A DNA stretch of 43,090 nucleotides from Micromonospora craterilacus. GTDB lineage: Bacteria; Actinomycetota; Actinomycetes; Mycobacteriales; Micromonosporaceae. The notes beneath the pieces are model-generated. The model was not told the DNA's origin, made no database searches, and saw only the letters and a program-made list of their open reading frames with translations. The translations under genes and the position numbers were made by a program. The stretch is from contig NZ_POTY01000023.1 of NCBI RefSeq assembly GCF_003236315.1, positions 1-43,090 of the forward strand, read 5' to 3'. Position 1 is the stretch's first letter. Each line of letters opens with the position of its first letter. Of the stretch, positions 24,640-33,155 are shown piece by piece.

Positions 24640-26106
24640 TCAGGTGGCGATCCAGACGTTCTTCGGTCGCAGGAACTCCCGTACGCCGGCCTCGCCGCCG
24701 ATCCGTCCCCAGCCGCTCTGCCGTACCCCGCCGAAGGGGGCCGACGGCAGGACGCCGGGCACCCCGTTGACCCAGACGCTGCCGGCGGCGACCGCCCGGC
24801 TCACCCGGTGCGCGGTGCGCAGGTCGGTGGTGTGCAGGTACGCCCCGAGGCCGTAGCGGGTGCCGTTGGCCAGCCGGACGGCCTCCTCCTCGGTGTCGAA
24901 GGAGGTGAAGGCCAGCACCGGCCCGAAGATCTCCTCCTGGGCGAGTTCGCTGGCCGGGTCGACCTCGGCGAAGACCGTCGGGGCGACGAAGTAGCCGTCG
25001 CCGAGGTCGCCGTCGAGCCGCTCGCCGCCGGTCACCAGCCGGCCGTGGCCCTGCTCGCGGGCCCGTTCGACCACGCCCAGGATCCGCTGGCAGGCGTTCT
25101 CGCTGACCACCGGGCCCATCATCGTGCGCTCGTCGGCGGGGTCACCGAGCCGCACCCGGGCCAGCCGTGCGGCCACGGTACGCAGCACCTCGTCGTAGAC
25201 CGACGAGTGCGCCAGCACCCGGGTGCCGTTGGCGCAACCCTGCCCGCTCAACGCGATCACGCCGCTCATCGCCAGTCGCGCCGCCATCCGGACGTCGGCG
25301 TCGCCGAAGATGATGTGGGCGGACTTGCCGCCCAGTTCGAGGCCGACCGGGACGAGCCGGTCCGCGGCGGCGGCGAGGATCTTCCGGGCGGTCGCCCCGC
25401 CGCCGGTGAGGTGCACCTTGTCCACGCCCGGGTGCCGCACGAGCGCCTCGCCGCCGGCCGCCGCCCCCGGCACCACGTTGACCACGCCGGGCGGGAAACC
25501 CGCCTCCAGGGCCAGCTCGCCGAGGCGCAACGCGGTGAACGGCGCCAGCTCCGACGGCTTGAGCACGACCGTGTTGCCGGCCGCGAGCGCCGGGGCGAGC
25601 ATCTGCGCGACGGAGACCAGTGGGCCGTTCCAGGGGATGATCAGGGCGACCACGCCGTACGGTTCGTCGAGGGTGTAGTCGAGGGCCCGTATCGGCCACG
25701 TCGGGACGACCTCACCGCCGATCTTGTCCGCCCAGCCGGCGTTGTAGCGCAGGTGGTCGACCGCGACGCTCGGCATCACCGAGGCGAACTGCCGTGGGCA
25801 GCCGTTCTCCAGCGTCTGTAGCCCGGCCAGGTCGGTGGCGTGCCGCTCGACCAGCTCGGCCAGGCGCAGCAGCAGGTCACGCCGTACGTTGCCGGCGGTG
25901 GCCCGCCAGCCGTCGAGGGCCGCGCCGGCGGCGCGGACCGCCGCGTCCATCTCGGCGGCGCCGGCGAGCGGCACGGCCGCGGTGGCTCGTCCGTCGGCGG
26001 CGTAGACGTGCTGGTGCACGCCGCCGGTGGTGGTGGCTGTGCGGGTGGCCCCGATGAGGGCGCCGGTGTCCGGGATCAGCTCTGTCGGGGCGGCGGTGAC
26101 GGGCAC
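24640..26106 (-). CDS. Aldehyde dehydrogenase family protein
   Basis: A 488-residue NAD(P)-dependent aldehyde dehydrogenase. Catalytic residues are N160 (IIPWNGP), E257 (LELGGKS) and the nucleophile C291 (SGQGCANGTR). The coenzyme fold has VLKPSELAPFT, but the usual FTGS turn reads LTGGG here. The C-terminal part has EEIFGPVLA and PFGGVRQSGWGRIGG. The substrate is unknown. The GTG at 26106 has GAGG nine bases upstream. It is convergent, end to end, with the ABC exporter gene. Confidence 0.93.
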   Translation of the reverse strand: MPVTAAPTELIPDTGALIGATRTATTTGGVHQHVYAADGRATAAVPLAGAAEMDAAVRAAGAALDGWRATAGNVRRDLLLRLAELVERHATDLAGLQTLENGCPRQFASVMPSVAVDHLRYNAGWADKIGGEVVPTWPIRALDYTLDEPYGVVALIIPWNGPLVSVAQMLAPALAAGNTVVLKPSELAPFTALRLGELALEAGFPPGVVNVVPGAAAGGEALVRHPGVDKVHLTGGGATARKILAAAADRLVPVGLELGGKSAHIIFGDADVRMAARLAMSGVIALSGQGCANGTRVLAHSSVYDEVLRTVAARLARVRLGDPADERTMMGPVVSENACQRILGVVERAREQGHGRLVTGGERLDGDLGDGYFVAPTVFAEVDPASELAQEEIFGPVLAFTSFDTEEEAVRLANGTRYGLGAYLHTTDLRTAHRVSRAVAAGSVWVNGVPGVLPSAPFGGVRQSGWGRIGGEAGVREFLRPKNVWIAT

Positions 26107-26177
26107 GTTGGGACACCTCTTCCGGCTCGGCACGCCAGCTCCCGGCGGGCGGTCAGCGGAGTATGTTGGGTCGGATC

Positions 26178-26200
26178 CTAGTGTAGTTTGTTGTGTTAGG
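26178..26200. promoter_or_regulatory. AT-rich promoter/operator region between aldehyde dehydrogenase and VOC remnant
   Basis: A 23-base stretch rich in T and A stands out in the surrounding high-GC DNA. On the minus strand it offers TACACT (26185-26180) as a -10 for the aldehyde dehydrogenase gene; CCTA and TAGG at its two ends hint at an inverted repeat. No confident -35 is visible. Confidence 0.3.
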
Positions 26201-26264
26201 CAGCCCCATCCGGACGGTCGGGTGGCGGCTAAGCGCCCCGGATCGATGACGGAGGAGGTCGGTC

Positions 26265-26399
26265 GTGGCAGGACAGCTGTCGTACTTCGAGTTCGGAGTC
26301 CCGGACGTGGCGGTGGCCAGCCACTTCTACGCCGAGTTGTTCGGCTGGAAGGTGCAGGCGCAGGAACACGGTGGGTCGATCGACACCGGGGAGGCGGGG
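26265..26399 (+). pseudogene. Truncated VOC (glyoxalase/bleomycin-resistance fold) gene
   Basis: A GTG at 26265 behind an excellent GGAGGAGG site opens a typical VOC N-terminus: MAGQLSYFEFGVPDVAVASH and [21 protein letters not shown]. The first beta-alpha-beta unit is intact, including the usual FYxxLFGW turn. After about 45 residues the frame runs into DNA antisense to panD and loses all VOC character, so the remaining three quarters of the protein are missing. It looks like a gene start left by a deletion or rearrangement. The end coordinate is my estimate of where homology stops. Confidence 0.7.
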
Positions 26400-26797
26400 C
26401 CGGGGGTGCCGGCGGTGCCGGGAGCGGCGGTGGACGGGTCGGTGCCCAGGTCGACAACCTTGTTGTCGGCGTCGACGTGCACCACCCGTGGGCGGTACGT
26501 GCGGGCCTCGGCGTCGTCCATCTGGCCGTACGAGATCAGGATGACCAGGTCACCCGGGTGCACCAGGTGGGCGGCGGCACCGTTGATGCCGATCACGCCG
26601 CTGCCCCGCCGGCCCGGGATCACGTACGTCTCGAGCCGGGCCCCGTTGGTGATGTCCACGATCGCCACCTGCTCGCCCGGCAGCAGGTCAGCGGCGTCGA
26701 GCAGGTCCTCGTCGACGGTCACCGAGCCGACGTAGTGCAGGTCCGCCTGGGTCACCGTGGCCCGGTGGATCTTGGACTTGAGCATGGTGCGGTACAT
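26327..26797 (-). CDS. panD: Aspartate 1-decarboxylase
   Basis: A 156-residue PanD, which makes beta-alanine for pantothenate. It is a pyruvoyl enzyme: self-cleavage between G24 and S25 in HYVGSVTV gives the cofactor. [30 protein letters not shown] and [14 protein letters not shown] are all conserved. GAGAGG lies seven bases before the ATG. The core ends near residue 120; the tail then runs antisense to the truncated VOC gene, finishing in an odd Cys-rich CSCACTF, so the last 20-25 residues are probably foreign read-through. panC follows on the chromosome 32 bases upstream of it. Confidence 0.93.
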   Translation of the reverse strand: MYRTMLKSKIHRATVTQADLHYVGSVTVDEDLLDAADLLPGEQVAIVDITNGARLETYVIPGRRGSGVIGINGAAAHLVHPGDLVILISYGQMDDAEARTYRPRVVHVDADNKVVDLGTDPSTAAPGTAGTPGPASPVSIDPPCSCACTFQPNNSA

Positions 26798-26829
26798 CGG
26801 GACGCCTCTCACGCGAAAAGTGTCTGAGG

Positions 26830-27690
26830 TCAGGAGGCCGGGTCGAGCCGGACCGGGGCGTTGTCGATCAGCCGGGTGGCACCCACCCAGGCGGCGACCA
26901 GCAGCCGGGCCGGGCCGCGGACCGGCCCGGGCTCCAGTTCGGGATCGGTGAGCACGAGGTAGTCGAGCCGAGCGTCGGCCGCGTCGGCGCCGAAGGCGGC
27001 ATGCGCGGCGGTCAGCACCGCCCCGGCGTCGCGGCCGACGTCGGCGGCCTCGGCACCGGCGCGCAGCGCCCGGGACAGGCTCAGCGCCGTCTGCCGCTCG
27101 GCCGACGAGAGGTAGCGGTTGCGGCTGGACAGCGCCAGCCCGTCCGGTTCCCGGACGGTCGGCACCCCGACCACCTCCACCGGCACGTCCAGGTCCCGGC
27201 ACATCCGCCGGATCAGGGTCAACTGCTGGTAGTCCTTCTCGCCGAAGAAGGCCAGATCGGGCCGGGTGAGCTGGAGCAGTTTCAGCACCACGGTGAGCAC
27301 GCCGTGGAAGAACCCCGGCCGGCTGAGCCCCTCCAGGTCCTCGCCGAGCGGGCCCGGGTTGACCCGTACCGCCGGCTCACCACCCGGGTACATCGCCGCC
27401 ACCGAGGGCGCGAAGACCAGGTCGGCGCCGGCCCGCCGGCACACCGCCAGGTCGGCATCGAGGGTACGCGGATAGCGGTCGAAGTCCTCGTTGGGCCCGA
27501 ATTGCAGCGGGTTCACGAAGATCGTGACGATCACGTGGTCGGCCCGCTCGCGGGCGGCCCGCAGCAGCGTCTCGTGTCCCTCGTGCAGGGCGCCCATGGT
27601 CATCACCACCCCCACCGTTCCGGTGAGAGTGGCCCGGGCCCGGGCCAACTCGGCGCGGGTGTGCACCAGCACCGGACCTGCCTCGTTCAT
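26830..27690 (-). CDS. panC: Pantothenate synthetase (pantoate-beta-alanine ligase)
   Basis: A 286-residue PanC, which joins pantoate and beta-alanine using ATP. Motifs are [11 protein letters not shown] (HxGH nucleotide site), [39 protein letters not shown] and LALSSRN (KMSKS-like loop). Length is normal. The ATG at 27690 overlaps the stop of the upstream DUF2520 gene by four bases, so translation is coupled. With panD immediately downstream, this is the last half of the pantothenate pathway. Confidence 0.95.
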   Translation of the reverse strand: MNEAGPVLVHTRAELARARATLTGTVGVVMTMGALHEGHETLLRAARERADHVIVTIFVNPLQFGPNEDFDRYPRTLDADLAVCRRAGADLVFAPSVAAMYPGGEPAVRVNPGPLGEDLEGLSRPGFFHGVLTVVLKLLQLTRPDLAFFGEKDYQQLTLIRRMCRDLDVPVEVVGVPTVREPDGLALSSRNRYLSSAERQTALSLSRALRAGAEAADVGRDAGAVLTAAHAAFGADAADARLDYLVLTDPELEPGPVRGPARLLVAAWVGATRLIDNAPVRLDPAS

Positions 27691-28730
27691 GCCGCCACCT
27701 CGCTTCGCTCGGCACCGGCCTGAGCGTTGTCCGCACTGCGCCGATGATCCGCTCGCTGCCGCTCGCTCACGCCCACCAGCTCGGTGTGGTCCCGACCGAG
27801 GACGCCGAGCAGCGGCTCGGCGTCGACCGGGCGCAGCCGACCGGCGGCCACCGCCCGGTCCGCGGTGCGCCGGGCCAGTGCCAGGTATGGGGCGACCGAC
27901 TCGGGCGCGGTCGCGGCCAGCCGGGTCAGGTGCCGCTCGACGGTGCCCGCGTCGCCCCGGGACACCGGGCCGGTCAGCGCGTCGTCACCGAGGCGCAACG
28001 CGTTCTCCAGGGCGGCGTGCAGCAGCGGGCCGAGCACCTTCTCGGGCTGCCCCACGCCCGCGTCGCGCAGCCGGTCGGCCGCCTCGTTGACCAGGGTCAC
28101 CAGGTGGTTGGCGCCGTGCGCCAGCGCCGCGTGGTACAGCGGCCGGTCGGCTTCCCCGATCCACTCCGGCACCCCGCCGAGGTCCGCCACCAGCCGGGCG
28201 GCCAGCGGACGCAACTCGGCCGGTGCGGTCACGCCGTACGAGATGCCGGGCAACCGGCCGAGGTCGTCGGGCGTACCGGTGAAGGTCATCGCGGGGTGCA
28301 GCGCCAGCGGACGCGCGCCGGCCGCGGTGGCCGGCGCCAGCACCGCCAGGCCGTGCGCCCCGGAGGTGTGCGCGATCACCTGGCCGGGGCGCAGCGCACC
28401 GTCGGCGGCCAGGCCGGCGACCACCCCGGCGAGCGCATCGTCCGGTACGGCGATCAGCAGCAGGTCGGTGGCCGCCCGGGCGACCGCTGCGGCCGGGCGG
28501 CGGGAGACGGTGGGTAGCAGTAGCGCCAGCCGGGCCCGGGACGCACCGGAAGACCCGGTGGCGGCGACCACACGGTGGCCGGCGGCGACCAGCGCGGCGC
28601 CCAGGGTGGCACCGACCCGCCCGGTGCCGATGATGCCGACAGTGTGCACGGAAGGGGTGGCGACCTGGGCAGACGGCACGGTCGCGGGCCGCCGGCGAGC
28701 GCCCGGGTGCGGGCGCAGCGGTGCGCTCAT
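27687..28730 (-). CDS. Rossmann-like and DUF2520 domain protein of the pantothenate operon
   Basis: A 347-residue protein. The N-terminal NAD(P)-binding Rossmann domain has [21 protein letters not shown] (GxGxxG) and later HTSGAHGL. The C-terminal helical DUF2520 domain contains HPAMTFTG and [19 protein letters not shown]. The layout resembles ketopantoate or pyrroline-carboxylate reductases. Four-base overlap with panC and the same order in other actinobacteria (Rv3603c-panC-panD in M. tuberculosis) suggest it supplies or protects a pantothenate precursor, perhaps as the missing ketopantoate reductase; this is inference. The ATG at 28730 starts [15 protein letters not shown]; the ribosome-binding site is weak. 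Confidence 0.9.
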   Translation of the reverse strand: MSAPLRPHPGARRRPATVPSAQVATPSVHTVGIIGTGRVGATLGAALVAAGHRVVAATGSSGASRARLALLLPTVSRRPAAAVARAATDLLLIAVPDDALAGVVAGLAADGALRPGQVIAHTSGAHGLAVLAPATAAGARPLALHPAMTFTGTPDDLGRLPGISYGVTAPAELRPLAARLVADLGGVPEWIGEADRPLYHAALAHGANHLVTLVNEAADRLRDAGVGQPEKVLGPLLHAALENALRLGDDALTGPVSRGDAGTVERHLTRLAATAPESVAPYLALARRTADRAVAAGRLRPVDAEPLLGVLGRDHTELVGVSERQRADHRRSADNAQAGAERSEVAA

Positions 28731-28869
28731 GTCACGATCCAGTCCTCGAGATGGGTACCGGTCGAGGCAAGTATGCGTCGCCGACATGGATCCGAAACAA
28801 GGATGTGTGAAATCGTTCACCGCTCGCGCGAGCACCCCGCAGTGGCACCCCGGAAACGAGGATGACCTG

Positions 28870-30036
28870 ATGAATCTGCCCTGGCGGGACGCGATGGAGC
28901 AGGCTCTCTACGGGCCCGGCGGCTTCTTCGTCGCGGGCACCGGGCCGGCAGCGAACTTCCGCACCAGCGTGCACGCCTCTCCGGTCTTCGCTCGGTCCCT
29001 GCTCCGCCTCGTCACGCAGGTCGACGCGGCCCTCGACTTCCCCGACCCGTTCGAGGTGGTGGACGTGGGGGCCGGGCGCGGGGAACTCCTTCGCGCGCTC
29101 TCCGCGGGGGCCACTCTTGGGGTTTCCGGGGAGCCCACCTGGTCAGGGTCGGCCCCTGCGTCGGAGACCGCGTCGGTTCCGCTGGCCCGGCGGGTACGGT
29201 TCACCGCCGTCGAGCTCGCCCCACGCCCCGAGGACCTGCCCGAACAGATCACCTGGGCCGACAAGATCCCCACCGGCATCACCGGGCTGCTGATCGCCAC
29301 CGAATGGCTCGACAACGTCCCCCTCGACCTGGCCGTCCACACCCCCGAAGGCTGGCGCTACCTGCTGGTGGAGCCGACGTCGGGCGAGGAGACGACAGGT
29401 GGCCCGGTCAGCGAAGCGGACGCCAACTGGCTGAACACCTGGTGGCCGCTGCCGGCCGTCGGTGCCCCCAGGACAGAGCGAGCGGAAATCGGGCGGACGC
29501 GAGACGAGGCGTGGGCCGATGCGGTGGGGCACGTCGACCGGGGGCTGGCGTTGGCCGTGGACTACGGGCATCTGCGCGGGGACCGGCCGGTCGACGGGTC
29601 GCTGACCGGGTACCGGGGCGGGCGGCAGGTGCCGCCGGTGCCGGACGGCTCATCTGATGTCACCGCGCACGTCGCGATGGACTCGGTCGCCTCCGCCGGT
29701 GAGCGGGTCGGCCGGTGCGCGTACCTCCTGGGGTCGCAGCGGGAGGGGCTGCGGGCGCTCGGGGCCGACGGCGGGCGACCACCGCTGAGCCTGGCCGCCC
29801 GCGACCCGGCCGGGTACGTGCGGGCGCTCGCCGAGGCGTCGGCGGCGGCCGAACTGACCGACCCGGCCGGGCTGGGTGGGCACTGGTGGCTGTGGCAGCC
29901 GGTCGGCGTGCGCGGATGGTACGAACCGCGACCCACGGGCGCCGCCCTTTCGGACAGCCGGGACCAGCGGGCGTCCAGCGCCCGGATGCCGGGTTCATGG
30001 CACGATGGCGGGCATGACCACGGGCGACCTGCGTGA
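28870..30036 (+). CDS. SAM-dependent methyltransferase, MidA/NDUFAF7-like
   Basis: A 388-residue class I methyltransferase of the COG1565/MidA type. It has the family start (ALYGPGGFF and [14 protein letters not shown]), the SAM motif [12 protein letters not shown], and a later [17 protein letters not shown], which is the region where MidA proteins carry NELLDALP-like sequence. In mitochondria the homologue NDUFAF7 dimethylates an arginine of complex I subunit NDUFS2, the NuoD homologue. Here the gene overlaps an orphan nuoD by 23 bases, so a NuoD-modifying role is plausible. GAGG lies eight bases before the ATG at 28870. Divergent from the pantothenate operon. Confidence 0.88.
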   Translation: MNLPWRDAMEQALYGPGGFFVAGTGPAANFRTSVHASPVFARSLLRLVTQVDAALDFPDPFEVVDVGAGRGELLRALSAGATLGVSGEPTWSGSAPASETASVPLARRVRFTAVELAPRPEDLPEQITWADKIPTGITGLLIATEWLDNVPLDLAVHTPEGWRYLLVEPTSGEETTGGPVSEADANWLNTWWPLPAVGAPRTERAEIGRTRDEAWADAVGHVDRGLALAVDYGHLRGDRPVDGSLTGYRGGRQVPPVPDGSSDVTAHVAMDSVASAGERVGRCAYLLGSQREGLRALGADGGRPPLSLAARDPAGYVRALAEASAAAELTDPAGLGGHWWLWQPVGVRGWYEPRPTGAALSDSRDQRASSARMPGSWHDGGHDHGRPA

Positions 30037-31186
30037 GCTGACCGTCGGTACCGGCGCCGGGCTGGTGGCGGGCACCGGCGGGGAGCAGCTCGGCACGGAC
30101 ATGGTGCTCAACATCGGTCCGCAGCATCCCTCCACACATGGCGTGCTGCGGCTCAAGCTCGTCCTCGACGGCGAGCGGGTGATCGCCGCCGAACCGGTCG
30201 TCGGCTACATGCACCGGGGCGCGGAAAAGCTGTTCGAGGTACGCGACTACCGACAGATCATCGTGCTGGCCAACCGGCACGACTGGCTCTCGGCGTTCGC
30301 CAACGAGCTGGGCGTGGTGCTCGCCGTGGAACGGCTGATGGGCATGGAGGTGCCGGAACGGGCCACCTGGCTGCGGATGGCCCTGGCCGAGCTGAACCGG
30401 GTGCTGAACCACCTGATGTTCCTCGGCTCGTACCCGCTGGAGATCGGCGCGATCACCCCGATGTTCTACGCCTTCCGGGAGCGGGAGACGCTGCAGGCGG
30501 TGATGGAGGAGGTCTCCGGCGGGCGGATCCACTACATGTTCAACCGGGTCGGCGGGTTGAAGGAGGAGATCCCGTCGGGATGGACCGGCCGGGCCCGCGC
30601 CGCGATCGGCGAGGTACGCCGCCGGATGCCCGACCTGGACAACCTGATCCGGCGCAACGAGATCTTCCTCGCCCGTACGGTCGGCGTGGGCGTGCTCTCC
30701 GCCGCCGACGCCGCCGCGTTCGGCGCCTCCGGCCCCGTCGCCCGAGCCTCCGGTCTGGACCTGGACCTGCGCCGGGACGAGCCGTACCTGGCCTACGACC
30801 AGCTCGACGTACCGGTGGTCACCCGTACGACCGGCGACTGCCACGCCCGCTTCGAGGTGCTGCTCGACCAGGTGTACGCCTCACTCGACCTGGCCGAGCA
30901 GTGTCTGGACCGGGTCGACCGGCTCACCGGGCCGATCAACACTCGACTGCCGAAGGTGCTCAAGGCACCCGAGGGGCACACCTACGCCTGGACGGAGAAC
31001 CCGCTCGGCATCAACGGGTACTACCTGGTGTCCCGGGGCGAGAAGACGCCGTGGCGGCTCAAGCTGCGCACCGCGTCGTACGCGAACGTGCAGGCGCTGG
31101 CCACTCTGCTGCCCGGCTGCCTGGTGCCGGACCTGATCGCCATCCTCGGCTCGATGTTCTTCGTGGTCGGCGACATCGACAAGTGA
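30014..31186 (+). CDS. nuoD: Orphan NADH-quinone oxidoreductase subunit D (NuoD2-like)
   Basis: A 390-residue NuoD/49-kDa family protein, complete from [16 protein letters not shown] to [16 protein letters not shown]42, the quinone-head histidine, and R68 in MHRGAEKL, the arginine methylated in bovine NDUFS2, are present. The quinone-contacting tyrosine (Y108 in bovine, exactly 49 residues after the histidine) is replaced by W91 in RHDWLSAF. No other nuo genes are in the window, so it is a stand-alone paralogue or partner of an unusual complex. The ATG at 30014 lies inside the end of the methyltransferase gene and has a weak ribosome-binding site, implying coupling. Confidence 0.93.
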   Translation: MTTGDLRELTVGTGAGLVAGTGGEQLGTDMVLNIGPQHPSTHGVLRLKLVLDGERVIAAEPVVGYMHRGAEKLFEVRDYRQIIVLANRHDWLSAFANELGVVLAVERLMGMEVPERATWLRMALAELNRVLNHLMFLGSYPLEIGAITPMFYAFRERETLQAVMEEVSGGRIHYMFNRVGGLKEEIPSGWTGRARAAIGEVRRRMPDLDNLIRRNEIFLARTVGVGVLSAADAAAFGASGPVARASGLDLDLRRDEPYLAYDQLDVPVVTRTTGDCHARFEVLLDQVYASLDLAEQCLDRVDRLTGPINTRLPKVLKAPEGHTYAWTENPLGINGYYLVSRGEKTPWRLKLRTASYANVQALATLLPGCLVPDLIAILGSMFFVVGDIDK

Positions 31187-31204
31187 CCCGGTGAGTCCGG
31201 GCGA

Positions 31205-32989
31205 TCAGCGCCAGCGGTTGGTGCCGTCGTGGGCCGGGTGGCCGTAGCCGGGCTCCTCGGCGTGGTGCCGCCGGCCGTACGGCTCCTGATCGGGACGCTG
31301 CCCGCGGGCCGGCTCCGGCTGGTACCCGCGACCCGGCTCGGGCTGGTAATAACGCTGGCGGGGCGGCCGCCACTCCTCCGGCACCGGAACCCCACCGGCC
31401 GGCAGCGCGGGGCGGTCCTCCGGCTCGCCCCAGCCGTCCCGCCACGCCTCATCGCGATCGGCCTCGCGCCGCGACTCGTCACGTCGTGGCTCGCCGCGCC
31501 GCACGCTGGCCCAGCGGTCCTCCACCCGGTACTCGGTGCCGGCGTGGTCCGCGTGCACCTCGGCACGGCGCTCGCCGACCCGAAGCTCGCGTCCCCGGTC
31601 GTCGTCGCGTACGGCGGCCCACCGGTCACCGGCACGCAGCTGCGCCCAGTACTGCCCGGTGTCGTCCGGCCGGGACGACCGGCCGGGCGGGGACTGTTCG
31701 GCGGGGGCCTCCCACTGCTGTCCCCCGCCGTCCCAGCCCCGCTCGTCGCGGGACCCACCCCAGTCGCGATCGTCCCCGCGTACCGAGCGGTCGTCGCGGT
31801 GGGCGGAGCGGTCGTCGCGGTGGGCGGCACGGTCGTCGCGGTGGGCGGCACGGTCGTCGCGCTGTGTGGACCAGTCCTCGCGCTGCGCGGACCACGGGCG
31901 CTCGTCCCGGGAATCCGACCAGGACCGTTCCTCGTCCCGAGCCGGGCCGGACCAGGGGCGTTCCTCCTCCCGGGCCGGGCCGGACCAGGAGCGGCCGTCG
32001 TCCCGGCGGGAGCGCTCGTCCGCGTCGGACCACGACCGGTCGTCGCGGTCCGCGCCATGATGACTCCGCGCGGGCTCCTCCTGCTGCGACGACCACGGGG
32101 TGGCGTAACCGCCGTACCGGGTGCCGGACTCGCCCACCCCGCCGTCCACAACGGTGTGTCGGGTGGTGACGTGCACGGTCTCGGTATGCCGCACGACGCC
32201 GAGCGGACGCGGTGCCGGATCACCGGAACGGCTGCCGGGCTCGGGGCGGGCGGCCGAGCCGTAAACCCCGGCGGAGCCGGTGGCCGGGCGGTCACCGGCA
32301 TAGCCTGCGGCGGGGCGTTCAACGCCGTAACCGGCGGATCCGGACGCCGGACGGTCACCGGCGTGTCCGGCCGCGGGTCGGTCACCTTCGTACCCGCCGG
32401 CCGGGCGGTCGTCGTTTCCCCCGGCCGGGCGGTCGTCGTACCCCCCGGCCGGGCGGTCGTCGTACCCGCCAGCTGGGCCGGCGCCGTGGCCGGCGGCCTG
32501 GGCCGTGCCGTACACCCCGGCCTGGCCGGCGGGCCGCTCGGCGTAGCGCGCCGGTGCCTCCGGTTCCGGCGCCGGCACCCGGGCACGCCCCGGGCCCGGC
32601 GGCTCCTCACCGCCGGCCGGGCCGCCACCGGCGTCGACCTGGCGGCGCAGGCCGGCCAGCGCCGTCTGGACCCGCTGGGCCTCGTCGAGTGCCTGGTTTC
32701 CCCGCTGGGCGGCGGCCACGATCTCGCCACGCAGCTCCCGCCGCAACTCGTCGATCTCCTCGCGCAGTTCCTCGGCGTGGGCCTGTCCGCCGCCCTCGGT
32801 ACGCAGCGCGATGGAGAGCCCGATCAGCACCACGGCCACGATGGCCAGCACCGCGGCGAACCGCAGCGGGCCGTTACCGTCGGCGACCAGCAGTATCAAC
32901 GCCGCCACCGGTGCCAGGGCCACACCGCCCCAGAAGAGCACGGTGAGTAGCTGCGGGTTGCGCGTGTCGGCGGGCACCGGGGCGGACAT
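31205..32989 (-). CDS. Membrane protein with coiled coil and long repetitive disordered tail
   Basis: Unrecognised, about 594 residues. Two adjacent membrane segments (residues about 13-33 and 40-60) are followed by a coiled coil (EELREEIDELRRELRGEIVA, about 70-120). About 450 residues of low-complexity Arg/Asp/Gly/Ser/Trp-rich sequence then include tandem repeats of GYDDRPAG (8 residues) and HRDDRAA (7 residues), with many RDDRSWS-like elements. The tail should be disordered and cytoplasmic. ATG at 32989; ribosome-binding site weak. The opposite strand is also open over the whole length, but its translation is a mirror of the repeats. Possibly a scaffold or condensate-forming membrane protein; function unknown. 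Confidence 0.75.
   Translation of the reverse strand: MSAPVPADTRNPQLLTVLFWGGVALAPVAALILLVADGNGPLRFAAVLAIVAVVLIGLSIALRTEGGGQAHAEELREEIDELRRELRGEIVAAAQRGNQALDEAQRVQTALAGLRRQVDAGGGPAGGEEPPGPGRARVPAPEPEAPARYAERPAGQAGVYGTAQAAGHGAGPAGGYDDRPAGGYDDRPAGGNDDRPAGGYEGDRPAAGHAGDRPASGSAGYGVERPAAGYAGDRPATGSAGVYGSAARPEPGSRSGDPAPRPLGVVRHTETVHVTTRHTVVDGGVGESGTRYGGYATPWSSQQEEPARSHHGADRDDRSWSDADERSRRDDGRSWSGPAREEERPWSGPARDEERSWSDSRDERPWSAQREDWSTQRDDRAAHRDDRAAHRDDRSAHRDDRSVRGDDRDWGGSRDERGWDGGGQQWEAPAEQSPPGRSSRPDDTGQYWAQLRAGDRWAAVRDDDRGRELRVGERRAEVHADHAGTEYRVEDRWASVRRGEPRRDESRREADRDEAWRDGWGEPEDRPALPAGGVPVPEEWRPPRQRYYQPEPGRGYQPEPARGQRPDQEPYGRRHHAEEPGYGHPAHDGTNRWR
31785..31868. repeat. 21-bp in-frame tandem repeat, four units
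   Basis: Four units of GAGCGGTCGTCGCGGTGGGC plus G, or close variants starting GCAC. They encode the HRDDRAA heptad on the minus strand inside the disordered membrane protein gene. Unit length is a multiple of three, so copy number could vary without frameshift. Confidence 0.85.
32401..32472. repeat. 24-bp in-frame tandem repeat, three units
   Basis: Three consecutive 24-base units beginning CCGGGCGGTCGTCGT, encoding DDRPAGGY/N octads on the minus strand in the disordered membrane protein gene. More degenerate copies continue on both sides at the protein level. Confidence 0.85.
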
Positions 32990-33097
32990 GGGTCCGCAGC
33001 CTACCGAGAGTTGCGTTACGTGGGAACGGCTCGGCGGCAGCTGAACGGCAAGCCGTCGGCGACATCCCGGAACGGGTCGGCCCAGCGGCACACGGCA

Positions 33098-33126
33098 GCG
33101 CCCCCGGCCAGCTCGGCCGGGGGCGC
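33098..33126 (-). terminator. Strong hairpin terminator of the osmoprotectant operon
   Basis: Perfect 12-base arms GCGCCCCCGGCC (33098-33109) and GGCCGGGGGCGC (33115-33126) with a 5-base loop, 30 bases beyond the stop of the substrate-binding protein gene. Confidence 0.8.
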
Positions 33127-33155
33127 CAGAAGATGCCACGACGGTGCCTAGGTGC

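Noticed and set aside
24634..24645. Frameshift or fusion between ABC exporter and aldehyde dehydrogenase
   Set aside because: The genes are convergent and simply abut at TGATCA; both proteins end normally.
26178..26200. AT-rich tract as an attachment site or transfer boundary
   Set aside because: No integrase, tRNA or matching repeat is nearby; a promoter is the simpler reading.
31229..32950. A 573-codon plus-strand frame opposite the disordered membrane protein
   Set aside because: Its composition is the mirror of the tandem repeats, it has no proper ribosome-binding site, and the minus frame has the membrane and coiled-coil logic of a real protein.
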